From: JACCXJ01 sp052387115
GTDB lineage: Bacteria; Pseudomonadota; Gammaproteobacteria; JACCXJ01
Direction of reading: 5' to 3'
Assembly: GCA_052387115.1 (NCBI GenBank)
Contig: JBQTJM010000307.1
Location: forward strand, 1 to 24,051
DNA length: 24,051 nucleotides
The notes under the pieces were generated by a model. The model searched no databases, was not told the origin of the DNA, and was given only the letters and a program-made list of their open reading frames with translations. The translations under genes were made by a program, and so were the position numbers. Positions 7,704-15,277 of this stretch are shown piece after piece. The first letter of the stretch is position 1, and each line of letters starts with the position of its first letter.

Positions 7704-8138
7704 ATGAACACTCCTAAATACCATGAGGATCATTACGCCTGGGCAAAGCAACAAGCCACATTGCTGAGCCAACAGCGACTGTCCGAGATCGATGCGGAAC
7801 ATATCGCAGAGGAGCTCGAGGACATGGGCGGGAGTGAACGTAGAGAGGTGGTGAATCGCTTAGGCGTGCTGTTGGCACACCTCATCAAGTGGCGCTATCA
7901 ACCCGACGCCCGATCCAGTGCCTGGGCCGGTACGATCAAGGAGCAACGGCGCAAGGTCCAGCGTTTGTTGGCTGATAATCCTAGCCTGAAACGGCTCGCG
8001 GAGGACCGCTTGCAGGACGCCTATGGCGATGCGCTGGCGCTCGTAGAACGCGACACGGGCCTGGATGAAAGCCACTTTCCGGCAACCTGCCCCTTTCTAT
8101 TCGAGGTCGTCCTGGATAGCGCATTCTGGCCCGAGTGA
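7704..8138 (+). CDS. DUF29 family protein
   Basis: The 144-residue product has the complete DUF29 pattern: an N-terminal YHEDHYAWAKQQATLL, then IDAEHIAEELEDMGGSERRE, a LLAHLIKWRYQP segment, the EQRRKVQRLLADNPSL helix, and a C-terminal FPATCPF ... FWPE ending. DUF29 proteins are small, helical and of unknown function. They are often present in many copies in cyanobacteria and purple sulfur-type gammaproteobacteria. ATG 7704 is chosen because family members begin a few residues before YxxDxYAWA; an in-frame ATG at 7668 would add 12 unrelated residues. No strong ribosome-binding site is visible. The gene stands alone between the holA remnant and the leuA leader. Confidence 0.85.
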   Translation: MNTPKYHEDHYAWAKQQATLLSQQRLSEIDAEHIAEELEDMGGSERREVVNRLGVLLAHLIKWRYQPDARSSAWAGTIKEQRRKVQRLLADNPSLKRLAEDRLQDAYGDALALVERDTGLDESHFPATCPFLFEVVLDSAFWPE

Positions 8139-8205
8139 ACCATTATGACTTCCGCCGAGGGAGGCTGACCCCCGGTTGAGAACGCGGGTTAGGCCCCATG
8201 CCGTC

Positions 8206-8223
8206 CTGCCCATCGACGGGCAG
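8206..8223 (+). terminator. Hairpin downstream of the DUF29 gene (possible terminator)
   Basis: CTGCCC (8206-8211) pairs with GGGCAG (8218-8223) around ATCGAC, followed by a weakly T-rich stretch (TGTGCTTCTTG). The T-run is interrupted, so termination is only possible. The same CTGCCC/GGGCAG arms recur at 8377-8394. Confidence 0.3.
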
Positions 8224-8240
8224 TGTGCTTCTTGCTGGAG

Positions 8241-8269
8241 TTGTCTTGCCGCGCCGGGCCGGGTATATT
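8241..8269 (+). promoter_or_regulatory. Candidate leuA promoter
   Basis: TTGTCT (8241-8246) and TATATT (8264-8269) are spaced by 17 bp. The -10 matches consensus at five of six positions and the -35 at four. Transcription would begin near 8276, giving a leader of about 217 nt before leuA. Confidence 0.5.
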
Positions 8270-8275
8270 GCCGAA

Positions 8276-8492
8276 CCATGTCAAGCCCTCCGACTCCCAT
8301 CCGGGTCGCGTACGAACCCGTCCTGCCACGCCCCTGCCGGCCCGTGCGGCCGGCTCCTGGACCCCTGTCCCTGCTGCTGCCCTTCTAAGGGCAGACCGAC
8401 TCTACACATCACCCTGGCGAGGGGATACGCAATCCAACCAAAGTCCAGTAGAGTTCCCAGGCGGCCGAGCCGTCGGGTAGCGGAGCAGCGCC
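8276..8492 (+). promoter_or_regulatory. leuA leader with candidate leucine-rich leader peptide
   Basis: Directly after the candidate promoter an ATG at 8278 opens a 36-codon frame ending at 8388. Its last residues are LSLLLPF: CTG at 8365, then three CTG codons at 8371-8379. The stop codon lies inside a perfect 7-bp hairpin (8377-8383 with 8388-8394). A second inverted repeat ACTCTAC/GTAGAGT spans 8399-8454. A clustered run of leucine codons overlapping a hairpin upstream of a leucine-synthesis gene is the layout of ribosome-mediated attenuation. Against this, the ATG would be almost leaderless, most of the peptide is arginine/proline-rich, and no U-tract terminator precedes leuA. Confidence 0.35.
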
Positions 8493-10040
8493 ATGAATGA
8501 ACGATTGATCATCTTCGACACCACCTTGCGGGACGGCGAGCAGAGCCCCGGGGCTTCGATGACCCGCGACGAGAAGGTGCGCATCGCCAAGGTCCTCGAG
8601 CGCATGCGCGTGGACGTCATCGAGGCCGGGTTTCCGATCGCGAGCGCGGGTGATTTCGAGGCCGTGCACGCGGTCGCCGAGGCCGTCCGCGACAGCACCG
8701 TGTGCGGCCTCGCGCGGGCGCTACCGCGCGACATCGAGCGCGCCGCCGAGGCTCTGAAGCCCGCGCGCTCGGCACGCATCCATACCTTCATCGCCACCTC
8801 GCCGATCCATATGCAGCAGAAGCTGCGCATGCGTCCCGAGGAGGTCGTGGAGCGCGCCGTCGGCGCGGTCAAGCAGGCTAGGCGGTACGTGGACGATGTG
8901 GAGTTTTCCCCGGAGGACGCGGGGCGTTCCGAGGTCGATTTCCTATGCCGGGTGCTGGAGGCCGTCATCGCGGCCGGCGCGCGCACCGTGAACATCCCCG
9001 ACACCGTCGGCTACAGCCTGCCCGGGCAGTTCGGGGCCCTGATCAAGACCCTCATCGAGCGGGTCCCGAACAGCGACAAGGCGGTGTTTTCCGTGCATTG
9101 CCATAACGATCTGGGCCTCGCCGTCGGCAATTCGCTGTCCGCAGTGTTGAACGGCGCACGCCAGGTCGAATGCACCATCAACGGTCTGGGTGAACGGGCC
9201 GGCAACGCGGCGCTCGAGGAGATCGTGATGGCCGTCAGGACCCGCCAGGACCAGTTTCCCTGCGATGTCGGGCTCGACACCACTCAGATCCTGCATTGCT
9301 CGCGATTGGTCTCCAACATCACCGGCTTCCCGGTGCAGCCCAACAAGGCCATCGTGGGGGCCAACGCCTTCGCCCACGAGTCTGGGATCCATCAGGACGG
9401 GGTGCTCAAGAGCCGCGAGACCTACGAGATCATGCGCGCCGAGGACGTCGGCTGGCACGCCAACCGGATGGTGCTCGGCAAACACTCCGGCCGCAATGCC
9501 TTCAAGACCCGCCTGCGCGAGCTGGGCGCCGAGTTCGCGCGTGAAGAGGATCTGAACGAGGCCTTCCTGCGCTTCAAGGACCTGGCCGATAAGAAGCACG
9601 AGATCTACGACGAGGACCTCCAGGCGCTCGTCACCGAGACCAATCTGGCGACCAGAAACGAATCGGCCAAGCTCATCTCGCTCAAGGTGTGCTCCGAGAC
9701 CGGGGAGACCCCGAGCGCCCAGGTGACCTTGTGGTTTGCCGGGGAGGAACGCCACGGTGCGGCCGCCGGCAGCGGCCCCGTCGATGCCGCGTTTCGCGCT
9801 ATCGAGAGCGTGGTGCAAAGCCAGGCCAACCTGCAGCTCTACTCGGTCAACGCCATCACCACAGGCTCGGACGCTCAGGGCGAGGTCACCGTCAGGCTCG
9901 AGCGCGGCGGGCGCATCGTGAACGGCCATGGCGCCGACACCGACATCCTGGCCGCCTCCGCCAAGGCCTATATCAACGCCGTCAACAAGCTGCTCTGCGA
10001 TGCGCCACGCGAGCACCCCCAGTCGGCCGACGCGGGGTAG
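8493..10040 (+). CDS. leuA: 2-isopropylmalate synthase
   Basis: LeuA condenses acetyl-CoA with 2-oxoisovalerate, the first committed step of leucine synthesis. The 515-residue product has the expected length. The N-terminal TIM barrel opens with FDTTLRDGEQSPGAS and contains the metal motif HCHNDLG at 202-208, followed by the NGLGERAGN segment. After the barrel, HESGIHQDGVLK and LGKHSGRNAF mark the subdomains. The C-terminal regulatory domain (about residues 390-500) is complete, so leucine feedback inhibition is expected. The ATG follows a CGGAG sequence at 8479-8483. The uracil-DNA glycosylase gene starts about 20 bp after its stop, suggesting a shared transcript; leuB, leuC and leuD are not here. 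Confidence 0.97.
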   Translation: MNERLIIFDTTLRDGEQSPGASMTRDEKVRIAKVLERMRVDVIEAGFPIASAGDFEAVHAVAEAVRDSTVCGLARALPRDIERAAEALKPARSARIHTFIATSPIHMQQKLRMRPEEVVERAVGAVKQARRYVDDVEFSPEDAGRSEVDFLCRVLEAVIAAGARTVNIPDTVGYSLPGQFGALIKTLIERVPNSDKAVFSVHCHNDLGLAVGNSLSAVLNGARQVECTINGLGERAGNAALEEIVMAVRTRQDQFPCDVGLDTTQILHCSRLVSNITGFPVQPNKAIVGANAFAHESGIHQDGVLKSRETYEIMRAEDVGWHANRMVLGKHSGRNAFKTRLRELGAEFAREEDLNEAFLRFKDLADKKHEIYDEDLQALVTETNLATRNESAKLISLKVCSETGETPSAQVTLWFAGEERHGAAAGSGPVDAAFRAIESVVQSQANLQLYSVNAITTGSDAQGEVTVRLERGGRIVNGHGADTDILAASAKAYINAVNKLLCDAPREHPQSADAG

Positions 10041-10058
10041 CGATCCGGGAGGGTGTTC

Positions 10059-10751
10059 GTGGTGTCTCCGCTCTGCCGGCGTTACCTGGCGGCCATGGGG
10101 ATCGATGTCTGGGTGCGGCGCGCCACGGCGCGGGAGGCGGGGGGTGCGCCCAGTCCGGGCGGGCCGGCGCGCGAGGCGGAAGTGGATCCCATGGGACTCG
10201 AGTCGATGCGTCGCACGGTGGCCGCCTGCACCCGCTGCGAGCTGCACCGGGGACGCACCCAGACGGTGTTCGGGGTCGGCGACCCGCATGCCGAGTGGCT
10301 CATCATCGGGGAGGCGCCCGGGGCCGAGGAGGACCGCCAGGGCGAGCCCTTCGTCGGGCGCGCTGGCCAGCTCTTGAACGCCATGCTCGCGGCCCTCGGT
10401 CTGCGGCGCGAGGCGGTCTATATCGCCAACATCCTGAAGTGCCGCCCCCCGCAGAACCGCGATCCGCGCCCCGAAGAAGTGGCCTCCTGCGAGCCCTACC
10501 TGATGCGCCAGATCGCGTTGGTGGCGCCCAAGGTGATCCTGGCGGTCGGCCGCATCGCCGGCCAGAACCTGCTCAAGACCACCACGCCGATCGGCAAGCT
10601 GCGCGGCCGGGTCTTCGAGTACGGGGAAGCCCGCTGCCCGCTCATCGTCACCTATCACCCGGCCTATCTCCTGCGATCCCCGCGTGAAAAACACAAGGCC
10701 TGGCAGGACCTGTGCCTGGCGAAAAAGGTCTACCGGGAGCGCTGTCGATGA
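10059..10751 (+). CDS. Family 4 uracil-DNA glycosylase (Fe-S type)
   Basis: This enzyme removes uracil from DNA and starts base-excision repair. The product, about 230 residues, shows the family 4/5 motif GEAPGAEEDRQGEPFVGRAG and the TYHPAYLLR motif near the C-terminus. Four cysteines fit the [4Fe-4S] cluster: CTRC near residue 55, then KCRPP and ASCEP. The N-terminal RRYLAAMGIDVW block is typical of gammaproteobacterial versions. GTG codons at 10053, 10059 and 10062 are all possible starts; GGGAGGG at 10047-10053 favours 10059 or 10062. It overlaps rimI by an ATGA. xthA, a second repair gene, follows rimI. Confidence 0.93.
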   Translation: MVSPLCRRYLAAMGIDVWVRRATAREAGGAPSPGGPAREAEVDPMGLESMRRTVAACTRCELHRGRTQTVFGVGDPHAEWLIIGEAPGAEEDRQGEPFVGRAGQLLNAMLAALGLRREAVYIANILKCRPPQNRDPRPEEVASCEPYLMRQIALVAPKVILAVGRIAGQNLLKTTTPIGKLRGRVFEYGEARCPLIVTYHPAYLLRSPREKHKAWQDLCLAKKVYRERCR

Positions 10752-11251
10752 GCGCGCTGGCCCGCACCGTCACGGTGTTCCTGCGCCCCATGGAGCGCGA
10801 CGATGTCGCCGCGGTCGGTGCGATCGAGCAGGAGGCCTACGTCTTTCCCTGGAGCGGGGGGATCTTCGGCGATTGCCTGCGGGCCGGGCACAGCGCCTGG
10901 GTGGTGGAAGAGGGCGGCGTGATCCACGCCTATTCGGTCATGGCGGTCGCGGCCGCTGAGGCCCACCTGCTCAACCTGTGCGTGCGGCCGCGCTGTCACG
11001 GCCGCGGGTTTGGCCGTGTGCTCCTGTCCCAGATGCTCGATCTCGCCCGTGCGCGCGGGGCCGAGGTGATGTTTCTCGAGGTCCGGCCTTCCAACGCACG
11101 CGCCCTCGGGCTGTACCGCAAGGCCGGCTTCGCGGAAGTCGGCACCCGCCCGGGCTATTATCCGGCCCATGACGGCAAGGAAGACGCCCTGATCCTGGCC
11201 ATGGATCTGTCGACGGCAAAGGATCTATCGAGGGCAAAGCAAGGCCGCTAG
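10748..11251 (+). CDS. rimI: Ribosomal protein bS18 N-terminal alanine acetyltransferase RimI
   Basis: RimI is a GNAT-fold enzyme that acetylates the N-terminus of small-subunit protein bS18 from acetyl-CoA. The 167-residue product contains the FPWSGGIFGDCL region typical of RimI. It has the acetyl-CoA pyrophosphate loop RPRCHGRGFGRVLL, the LEVRPSNARALGLYRKAGF motif and the GYYPAHDGKEDALILAMDL end. A short lysine/arginine-containing tail (about 15 residues) follows the usual end. The ATG overlaps the glycosylase stop (ATGA), so the genes are translationally coupled. In many gammaproteobacteria rimI sits near other repair or translation genes; no tsaB is visible here. Confidence 0.94.
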   Translation: MSALARTVTVFLRPMERDDVAAVGAIEQEAYVFPWSGGIFGDCLRAGHSAWVVEEGGVIHAYSVMAVAAAEAHLLNLCVRPRCHGRGFGRVLLSQMLDLARARGAEVMFLEVRPSNARALGLYRKAGFAEVGTRPGYYPAHDGKEDALILAMDLSTAKDLSRAKQGR

Positions 11252-11467
11252 CCGGCGGGCCGGTCTCGTGCTTCGGCCTTCAGCGCGGCGCTGTTCGCGG
11301 CGCGCTAGAGCTAGACGGCATCAATGCGGCGTGCGCCAGGCATGGCGCGCGTCGCGTCGAAGGTCATCGGCAGTCAGGAAGCCCCGTACGCCGCCCGGTA
11401 CATAGCTCCGATGGCGCGGCCAGTCGGACTGTGGCAGTATCGCGCCAGCCACACGCCGCCGCTCCGC

Positions 11468-12235
11468 ATGCGCATCATCACCCTGAACACCAATGGGATC
11501 CGCTCGGCCGAGCGCAAGGGCTTTCTGGGCTGGATGGCCAGCCAGGATGCCGATGTCATCTGCCTCCAGGAGACCAGGGCGCAGCGCGAGGACGTGAGCC
11601 CGAGCCTGTGCGCGCCGCGCGGTTATCATGGTTTTTTTCACGACTCTCTCCAGAAGGGCTACAGCGGCGTGGCCCTGTACACGCGCAGGCCACCGCGCCG
11701 CGTCGTCTACGGCCTCGACTGGGACGATTTCGACCGTGAGGGACGTTATCTGCAAGTCGATTTCGCGGACTACAGCGTCGTGTCTCTGTACATCCCCTCC
11801 GGGTCCTCGAGCGAGGCCCGCCAGCAGGCGAAGTTCCAGTTCCTCGAGCGCTTTCTGCCGGTGATCGCGGGGCTCCGCCGGAACGGGCGCGAGTACCTCC
11901 TGTGCGGCGACTGGAACATCGCGCACCGGCCCATCGACCTGAAGAACTGGCGCGCCAACCAGAAGAACTCGGGCTTTCTGCCCGAGGAGCGCGCCTGGCT
12001 GGACCGGGTGTTCGACGAGATCGGCTGGGTGGACGCCTTTCGGGTCGTCAATCAGGACCCGGAACAATACACCTGGTGGTCCAATCGCGGCCAGTCGTGG
12101 GCCAAGAACGTCGGATGGCGCATCGACTACCAGATCGTGACGCCAACCCTGGCGGGCACCATACGACGCGCCGTGATCTTCAAAGACCGGCGCTTTTCCG
12201 ACCATGCCCCGCTCACCATCGATTACGATCTTTGA
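11468..12235 (+). CDS. xthA: Exodeoxyribonuclease III
   Basis: This is an AP endonuclease/3'-exonuclease that acts after uracil removal. The 255-residue product begins MRIITLNTNGIRSA, with catalytic Glu in LQETRAQ. It also has GDWNIAHRPIDLKN (catalytic Asp and Asn), SWAKNVGWRIDYQIVT and the final His in SDHAPLTIDYDL. The overall pattern resembles the Crc subgroup of Pseudomonas, for example LKNWRANQKNSGFLPEERAW. However, unlike Crc it keeps the catalytic residues, so it should be an active nuclease. The ATG at 11468 starts exactly at the family N-terminus; the 48 upstream in-frame codons are not conserved-looking. An rlmM remnant overlaps its end. Confidence 0.94.
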   Translation: MRIITLNTNGIRSAERKGFLGWMASQDADVICLQETRAQREDVSPSLCAPRGYHGFFHDSLQKGYSGVALYTRRPPRRVVYGLDWDDFDREGRYLQVDFADYSVVSLYIPSGSSSEARQQAKFQFLERFLPVIAGLRRNGREYLLCGDWNIAHRPIDLKNWRANQKNSGFLPEERAWLDRVFDEIGWVDAFRVVNQDPEQYTWWSNRGQSWAKNVGWRIDYQIVTPTLAGTIRRAVIFKDRRFSDHAPLTIDYDL

Positions 12236-12540
12236 CAGAGCCGTCCTCGTCCATTGCCGGGCCGGCTTCGAGCGCGAAGCCGCGGAGGAGATCGGTAGCC
12301 AGGCGGCGGACCGTGGTATCAGGGGGGCCACCGAGGCCTGGCCTGGCCTCGCGCTGTTCACGCCGGATCCCCCGGTGGCGCTCGCTCGCCTCGCCGCGGC
12401 ACTGCGCTACGCGGACCTCGTCTTCGCCCGCCAGCTCCTGTTCTCTTCGGTGTCTTGCACAGGCCTGGCGGTGGGCGATCGGGTCGCGCCGCTCGTCGCC
12501 GCGGCCAGGGACCAGGCGGACCGCTACGGGGACGGCCCCC
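12204..12540 (+). pseudogene. rlmM: Truncated rlmM (23S rRNA C2498 2'-O-methyltransferase), N-terminal part only
   Basis: The frame starting at 12204 reads AVLVHCRAGFEREAAEEI, then LRYADLVFARQLLF, then GDRVAPLVAAARDQADRYGD. This matches the N-terminal THUMP-like region of RlmM (YgdE). RlmM is normally about 350 residues with a SAM-binding methyltransferase domain. Here the similarity stops near 12535, and the frame continues with unrelated codons to a stop at 12674. The catalytic domain is missing, so the enzyme is dead. The break is followed by a small basic-protein gene and a RAYT transposase unit, suggesting a deletion or insertion event. It would have overlapped the end of xthA by 32 nt. 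Confidence 0.82.
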
Positions 12541-12570
12541 AGGAACCTCCGATAATTTTTCTCGCGCCCG

Positions 12571-12708
12571 CTATTTCCTTTTCTTGGGCACGGGAGCTCC
12601 TGGCGTTTTCGCCGAGCTCACGCCGAAAGGCGACGCTGGAACGGCAGCCTTTTTCGGTTGCTTGGGTTTCTTAGCTTCACGACTACTGCGTTTTTGGCCT
12701 TTGGCCAT
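12571..12708 (-). CDS. Small basic conserved protein (MAKGQKRSSREAKKPK type), 45 residues
   Basis: This short gene encodes 45 residues beginning MAKGQKRSSREAKKPKQPKK and ending in PVPKKRK. It has 13 lysines or arginines in the first 20 residues and last 5 residues combined with its linker, and no hydrophobic core. The ATG at 12708 has AGGAGA at 12715-12720. Small proteins with the same opening (MAK-G/S-Q-x-RSNREAKKPK) are widespread, unannotated, and often mistaken for noise in proteobacteria. The function is unknown; nucleic-acid binding is a guess from the charge. It sits between the rlmM break and the left end of the RAYT unit, on the same strand as the transposase. Confidence 0.72.
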   Translation of the reverse strand: MAKGQKRSSREAKKPKQPKKAAVPASPFGVSSAKTPGAPVPKKRK

Positions 12709-12728
12709 TGAAGTTCTCCTGACAATAC

Positions 12729-13527
12729 GGGTCAGACTGCAATTTCAAACGGAATCAGCTTTCCTTATCTCCGGCCATCTTGCTCGGTCGCCCGGCCTTG
12801 CCGGCACGCACCTTTCGGTGCAGTGCGGCCTCGATCTCGTCCTTAAAGCGTTCCGATCCCAGCACTCGACACTGGTTGAGGCTATCACGGATCTCACCTA
12901 ATACCTCAACATCCAAATCCACCCGAAACAGCGCCCGGTACGCCTCACACCGCGTAGCCAGCGAGGCTCCCAACGCAGTGTACTCGGCATGCTCAGTCAC
13001 CACCGCATCCGCTCCGCCTAGAGCGTTTCGCCGATAACTCGACCAGCGGTAGTCGGCTGGATGCGAGACTGTCCCGGCACGCACCGGGTTGATCTCGATA
13101 TAGCGATAACATCGCAGTAGATAGTGCTCGGAATCCACCAGACTGGCCTTGTAACGCCCCTCCCACAGGGTCCCGCTGCGACCATAGTGGTCATTGACAT
13201 ACCGCACATAATGCCGTCCGACCGATTGCATGAGCTTGGCAATCGCCAGCGGCCGGTGGGGCGTCACCAACAGATGGACATGGTTGCTCATGAGCACATA
13301 GGCATGTATGTCGCACCGGCGGCGAATCGCCGCTTCACGCAGGCAGCCGAGGTAGCGGTGGTAATCCTCCTCCGAAAAGAACGTCGGTTGCTGGTTGTTG
13401 CCACGCTGGATGACGTGCTGAGGAACGGTCGTCAGTTCATAGCGGGGTCGGCGAGGCACTTTGCATCTTCATGGCGTAACCTGTCTCGTAGACTACCCTC
13501 ATAAGGACAACAATACTAGTCTGACCC
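12729..13527 (-). mobile_element. RAYT-type single-gene mobile unit with 10-bp inverted ends
   Basis: GGGTCAGACT at 12729-12738 and its exact reverse complement AGTCTGACCC at 13518-13527 bracket one transposase gene. The right copy directly abuts the nadB stop codon (minus-strand TAG at 13528-13530). No target duplication is evident. The limits are inferred from the repeats only. Confidence 0.65.
12755..13459 (-). CDS. REP-associated tyrosine transposase (RAYT, Y1/IS200-like)
   Basis: The 234-residue product belongs to the Y1 HUH transposase family linked to REP sequences. It begins MPRRPRYELTTVPQHVIQRGNN, as most RAYTs do. The HUH metal motif is NHVHLLVTP (His60 and His62), and the catalytic tyrosine is likely Tyr120 in YRYIEINPVRAG. 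The middle has the GTLWEGRYKASLVDSEHYLL block. The tail is basic (KVRAGKAGRPSK). Nothing appears broken, so the protein may be active. The start is a GTG at 13459, with no strong ribosome-binding site, which is common in low-expressed transposases. Confidence 0.92.
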   Translation of the reverse strand: MPRRPRYELTTVPQHVIQRGNNQQPTFFSEEDYHRYLGCLREAAIRRRCDIHAYVLMSNHVHLLVTPHRPLAIAKLMQSVGRHYVRYVNDHYGRSGTLWEGRYKASLVDSEHYLLRCYRYIEINPVRAGTVSHPADYRWSSYRRNALGGADAVVTEHAEYTALGASLATRCEAYRALFRVDLDVEVLGEIRDSLNQCRVLGSERFKDEIEAALHRKVRAGKAGRPSKMAGDKES

Positions 13528-15138
13528 CTATTTCCCCAACACTCGCCGGAGCACAGTCGCCTCGGGGGTCCGGGTGGGGTCGGGATGGGGGTGATCCAAC
13601 GTGTAGTGCAAGCCCCGGCTTTCTTTGCGGCAGAGGGCCGAGGTTACGATTAGCTCGGCCACCTGGACCAGGTTGCGCAGCTCGATGAGGTCGTTGGTCA
13701 CCCGGAAGTTGCCGTAGTAGTCCCGGATCTCCTCGGACAGGAGCTGGATGCGGCGGCTGGCACGCTCCAGGCGCTTGGTGCTGCGCACGATCCCGACGTA
13801 GTCCCACATGAAGCGGCGCAACTCGTCCCAGTTGTGGGCCACGATCACCTCTTCGTCCGAGTCGGTTACCTGGCTCTCATCCCAGTCGGGGACGCACGGT
13901 GTCGGCACGGCCTGGGGCAGTCCCTCGGCGATGTCCCGGTACGCGGAGCGCGCCATGACCAGGCATTCCAGGAGCGAGTTGCTGGCCATGCGGTTGGCGC
14001 CGTGCAGTCCGGTGCAGGCGACCTCGCCGACCGCGTAGAGCCCTGGCACCGCGGTCCGCCCGCGGCGATCCGTGACCACGCCGCCGCACATATAGTGGGC
14101 GGCGGGCACCACGGGTATGGGTTCGCGGGTGATGTCGATCCCGAGCTGCCCGCACTTCGCCGCCACCGTGGGGAAGTGTCCCAGGATGAAGCCGCTCGGC
14201 CTGTGGCTGATGTCGAGATACACGCATTCGAGGCCCAGGCGTTTCATCTCGTGGTCGATGGCGCGCGCCACGATGTCCCGTGGGGCCAACTCGGCGCGCG
14301 CATCGAAGCGTTCCATGAAACGGGCGCCATCGGGCAACAAGAGCCGGCCGCCCTCCCCGCGAAGGGCCTCGGTGATGAGAAAGGACTTGGCCTCGGGGTG
14401 GTAGAGGCAGGTGGGGTGGAACTGAAAGAACTCCATGTTGGCGATGGGACACCCGATGCGCCAGGCCATGGCGACCCCATCCCCGGTGGCGACGTCGGGG
14501 TTGCTCGTGTAGAGATAGACCTTCCCCGCCCCGCCGCTCGCGAGCACCACATAGCGCGCGGTGAAGGCGACCACCGCGCCAGACCGGCGATCCAAGGCAT
14601 AGGCGCCCAGGCAGCGCTCCGTGGCCAGGCCGAGCTTGCTGCCGGAGATGAGGTCGATGGCCACATGGTGCTCGAACACCCGCACGCGCGGGTGGCCGCG
14701 GGCCAGTCCTTCCAAGGTGGTCTCGATGGCGCGGCCGGTGGCATCGGCGGCGTGGATCACGCGCCGGTGGCTGTGGCCGCCCTCGCGGGTCAAGTGATAC
14801 TCGGGCCGGCCATCGGCGCCCGGGCTGCGGGTGAAGGCGACCCCGAGTGCGATCAGCCATTCGATGCTCTCGGGTCCGTGCTCGACCACGAACTGCACGA
14901 CCTCGGCGTCGCACAGCCCGGCCCCGGCCGCCAAGGTGTCGGCCACGTGGGAGGCCACCGAGTCGCGGCGGTCGAGCACGGCCGAAACCCCGCCCTGGGC
15001 ATACAGGGTGGCGCCCTCCTGCAAGGGTCCCTTCGAGAGCACCGCGACCTCGGCGTGCTCCGCCAACTGGAGCGCGACGCCGAGCCCCGATGCGCCGCTG
15101 CCGATCACCAGGACATCGTACCGGTGCTGTCTGACCAT
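13528..15138 (-). CDS. nadB: L-aspartate oxidase
   Basis: NadB oxidises L-aspartate to iminoaspartate with FAD, the first step of de novo NAD synthesis. The 536-residue product has the N-terminal FAD dinucleotide motif DVLVIGSGASGLGVAL, then TLYAQGGVSAVL. It also has the active-site region REGGHSHRRVIHAADATGRAIE and the HPTCLYHPEAKSFLITEALRGEGG segment. The C-terminal helical domain closes with RDYYGNFRVTNDLIELRNLVQVAELI. ATG 15138 is preferred over 15186 because family members start just before the FAD motif. The stop codon touches the right end of the RAYT unit. It is divergent from rpoE, as in E. coli and Pseudomonas. Confidence 0.96.
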   Translation of the reverse strand: MVRQHRYDVLVIGSGASGLGVALQLAEHAEVAVLSKGPLQEGATLYAQGGVSAVLDRRDSVASHVADTLAAGAGLCDAEVVQFVVEHGPESIEWLIALGVAFTRSPGADGRPEYHLTREGGHSHRRVIHAADATGRAIETTLEGLARGHPRVRVFEHHVAIDLISGSKLGLATERCLGAYALDRRSGAVVAFTARYVVLASGGAGKVYLYTSNPDVATGDGVAMAWRIGCPIANMEFFQFHPTCLYHPEAKSFLITEALRGEGGRLLLPDGARFMERFDARAELAPRDIVARAIDHEMKRLGLECVYLDISHRPSGFILGHFPTVAAKCGQLGIDITREPIPVVPAAHYMCGGVVTDRRGRTAVPGLYAVGEVACTGLHGANRMASNSLLECLVMARSAYRDIAEGLPQAVPTPCVPDWDESQVTDSDEEVIVAHNWDELRRFMWDYVGIVRSTKRLERASRRIQLLSEEIRDYYGNFRVTNDLIELRNLVQVAELIVTSALCRKESRGLHYTLDHPHPDPTRTPEATVLRRVLGK

Positions 15139-15215
15139 CCTAGAACCCGTGCCGAGGACTCCCGAGGGGGTGAGGCCGTGTCGCATGGCGCCGCCGGAAC
15201 GTCACGGCCGCGGGC

Positions 15216-15221
15216 TATAAT
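15216..15221 (+). promoter_or_regulatory. Candidate sigma-70 -10 element upstream of rpoE
   Basis: A perfect TATAAT lies 102 bp before the rpoE start. The -35 region (GCCGGA at 15193-15198) is poor, so strength or activator dependence is uncertain. It would drive the rpoE operon. Confidence 0.4.
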
Positions 15222-15249
15222 GGATTGTCGGCAAGTGCCGCTCCCCTGC

Positions 15250-15277
15250 GAACTCGGCCTGCACACGACGGTCTACT
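15250..15277 (+). promoter_or_regulatory. Candidate sigma-E autoregulatory promoter of rpoE
   Basis: GAACTC (15250-15255) and TCTACT (15272-15277) are 16 bp apart. The sigma-E consensus is GGAACTT, about 16 bp, then TCTGA or TCTAA, so both elements match well except for one base each. The position, about 45 bp before the start codon, fits the known sigma-E self-activation of rpoE operons. Confidence 0.45.

Noticed and set aside
8176..8388. 70-codon protein gene upstream of leuA
   Set aside because: Its start lies before the candidate promoter and its composition is not protein-like; only the last part is considered, as a possible leader peptide.
12541..12674. Continuation of the rlmM frame as real coding sequence
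   Set aside because: It loses all similarity to RlmM and is antisense to the small basic-protein gene.
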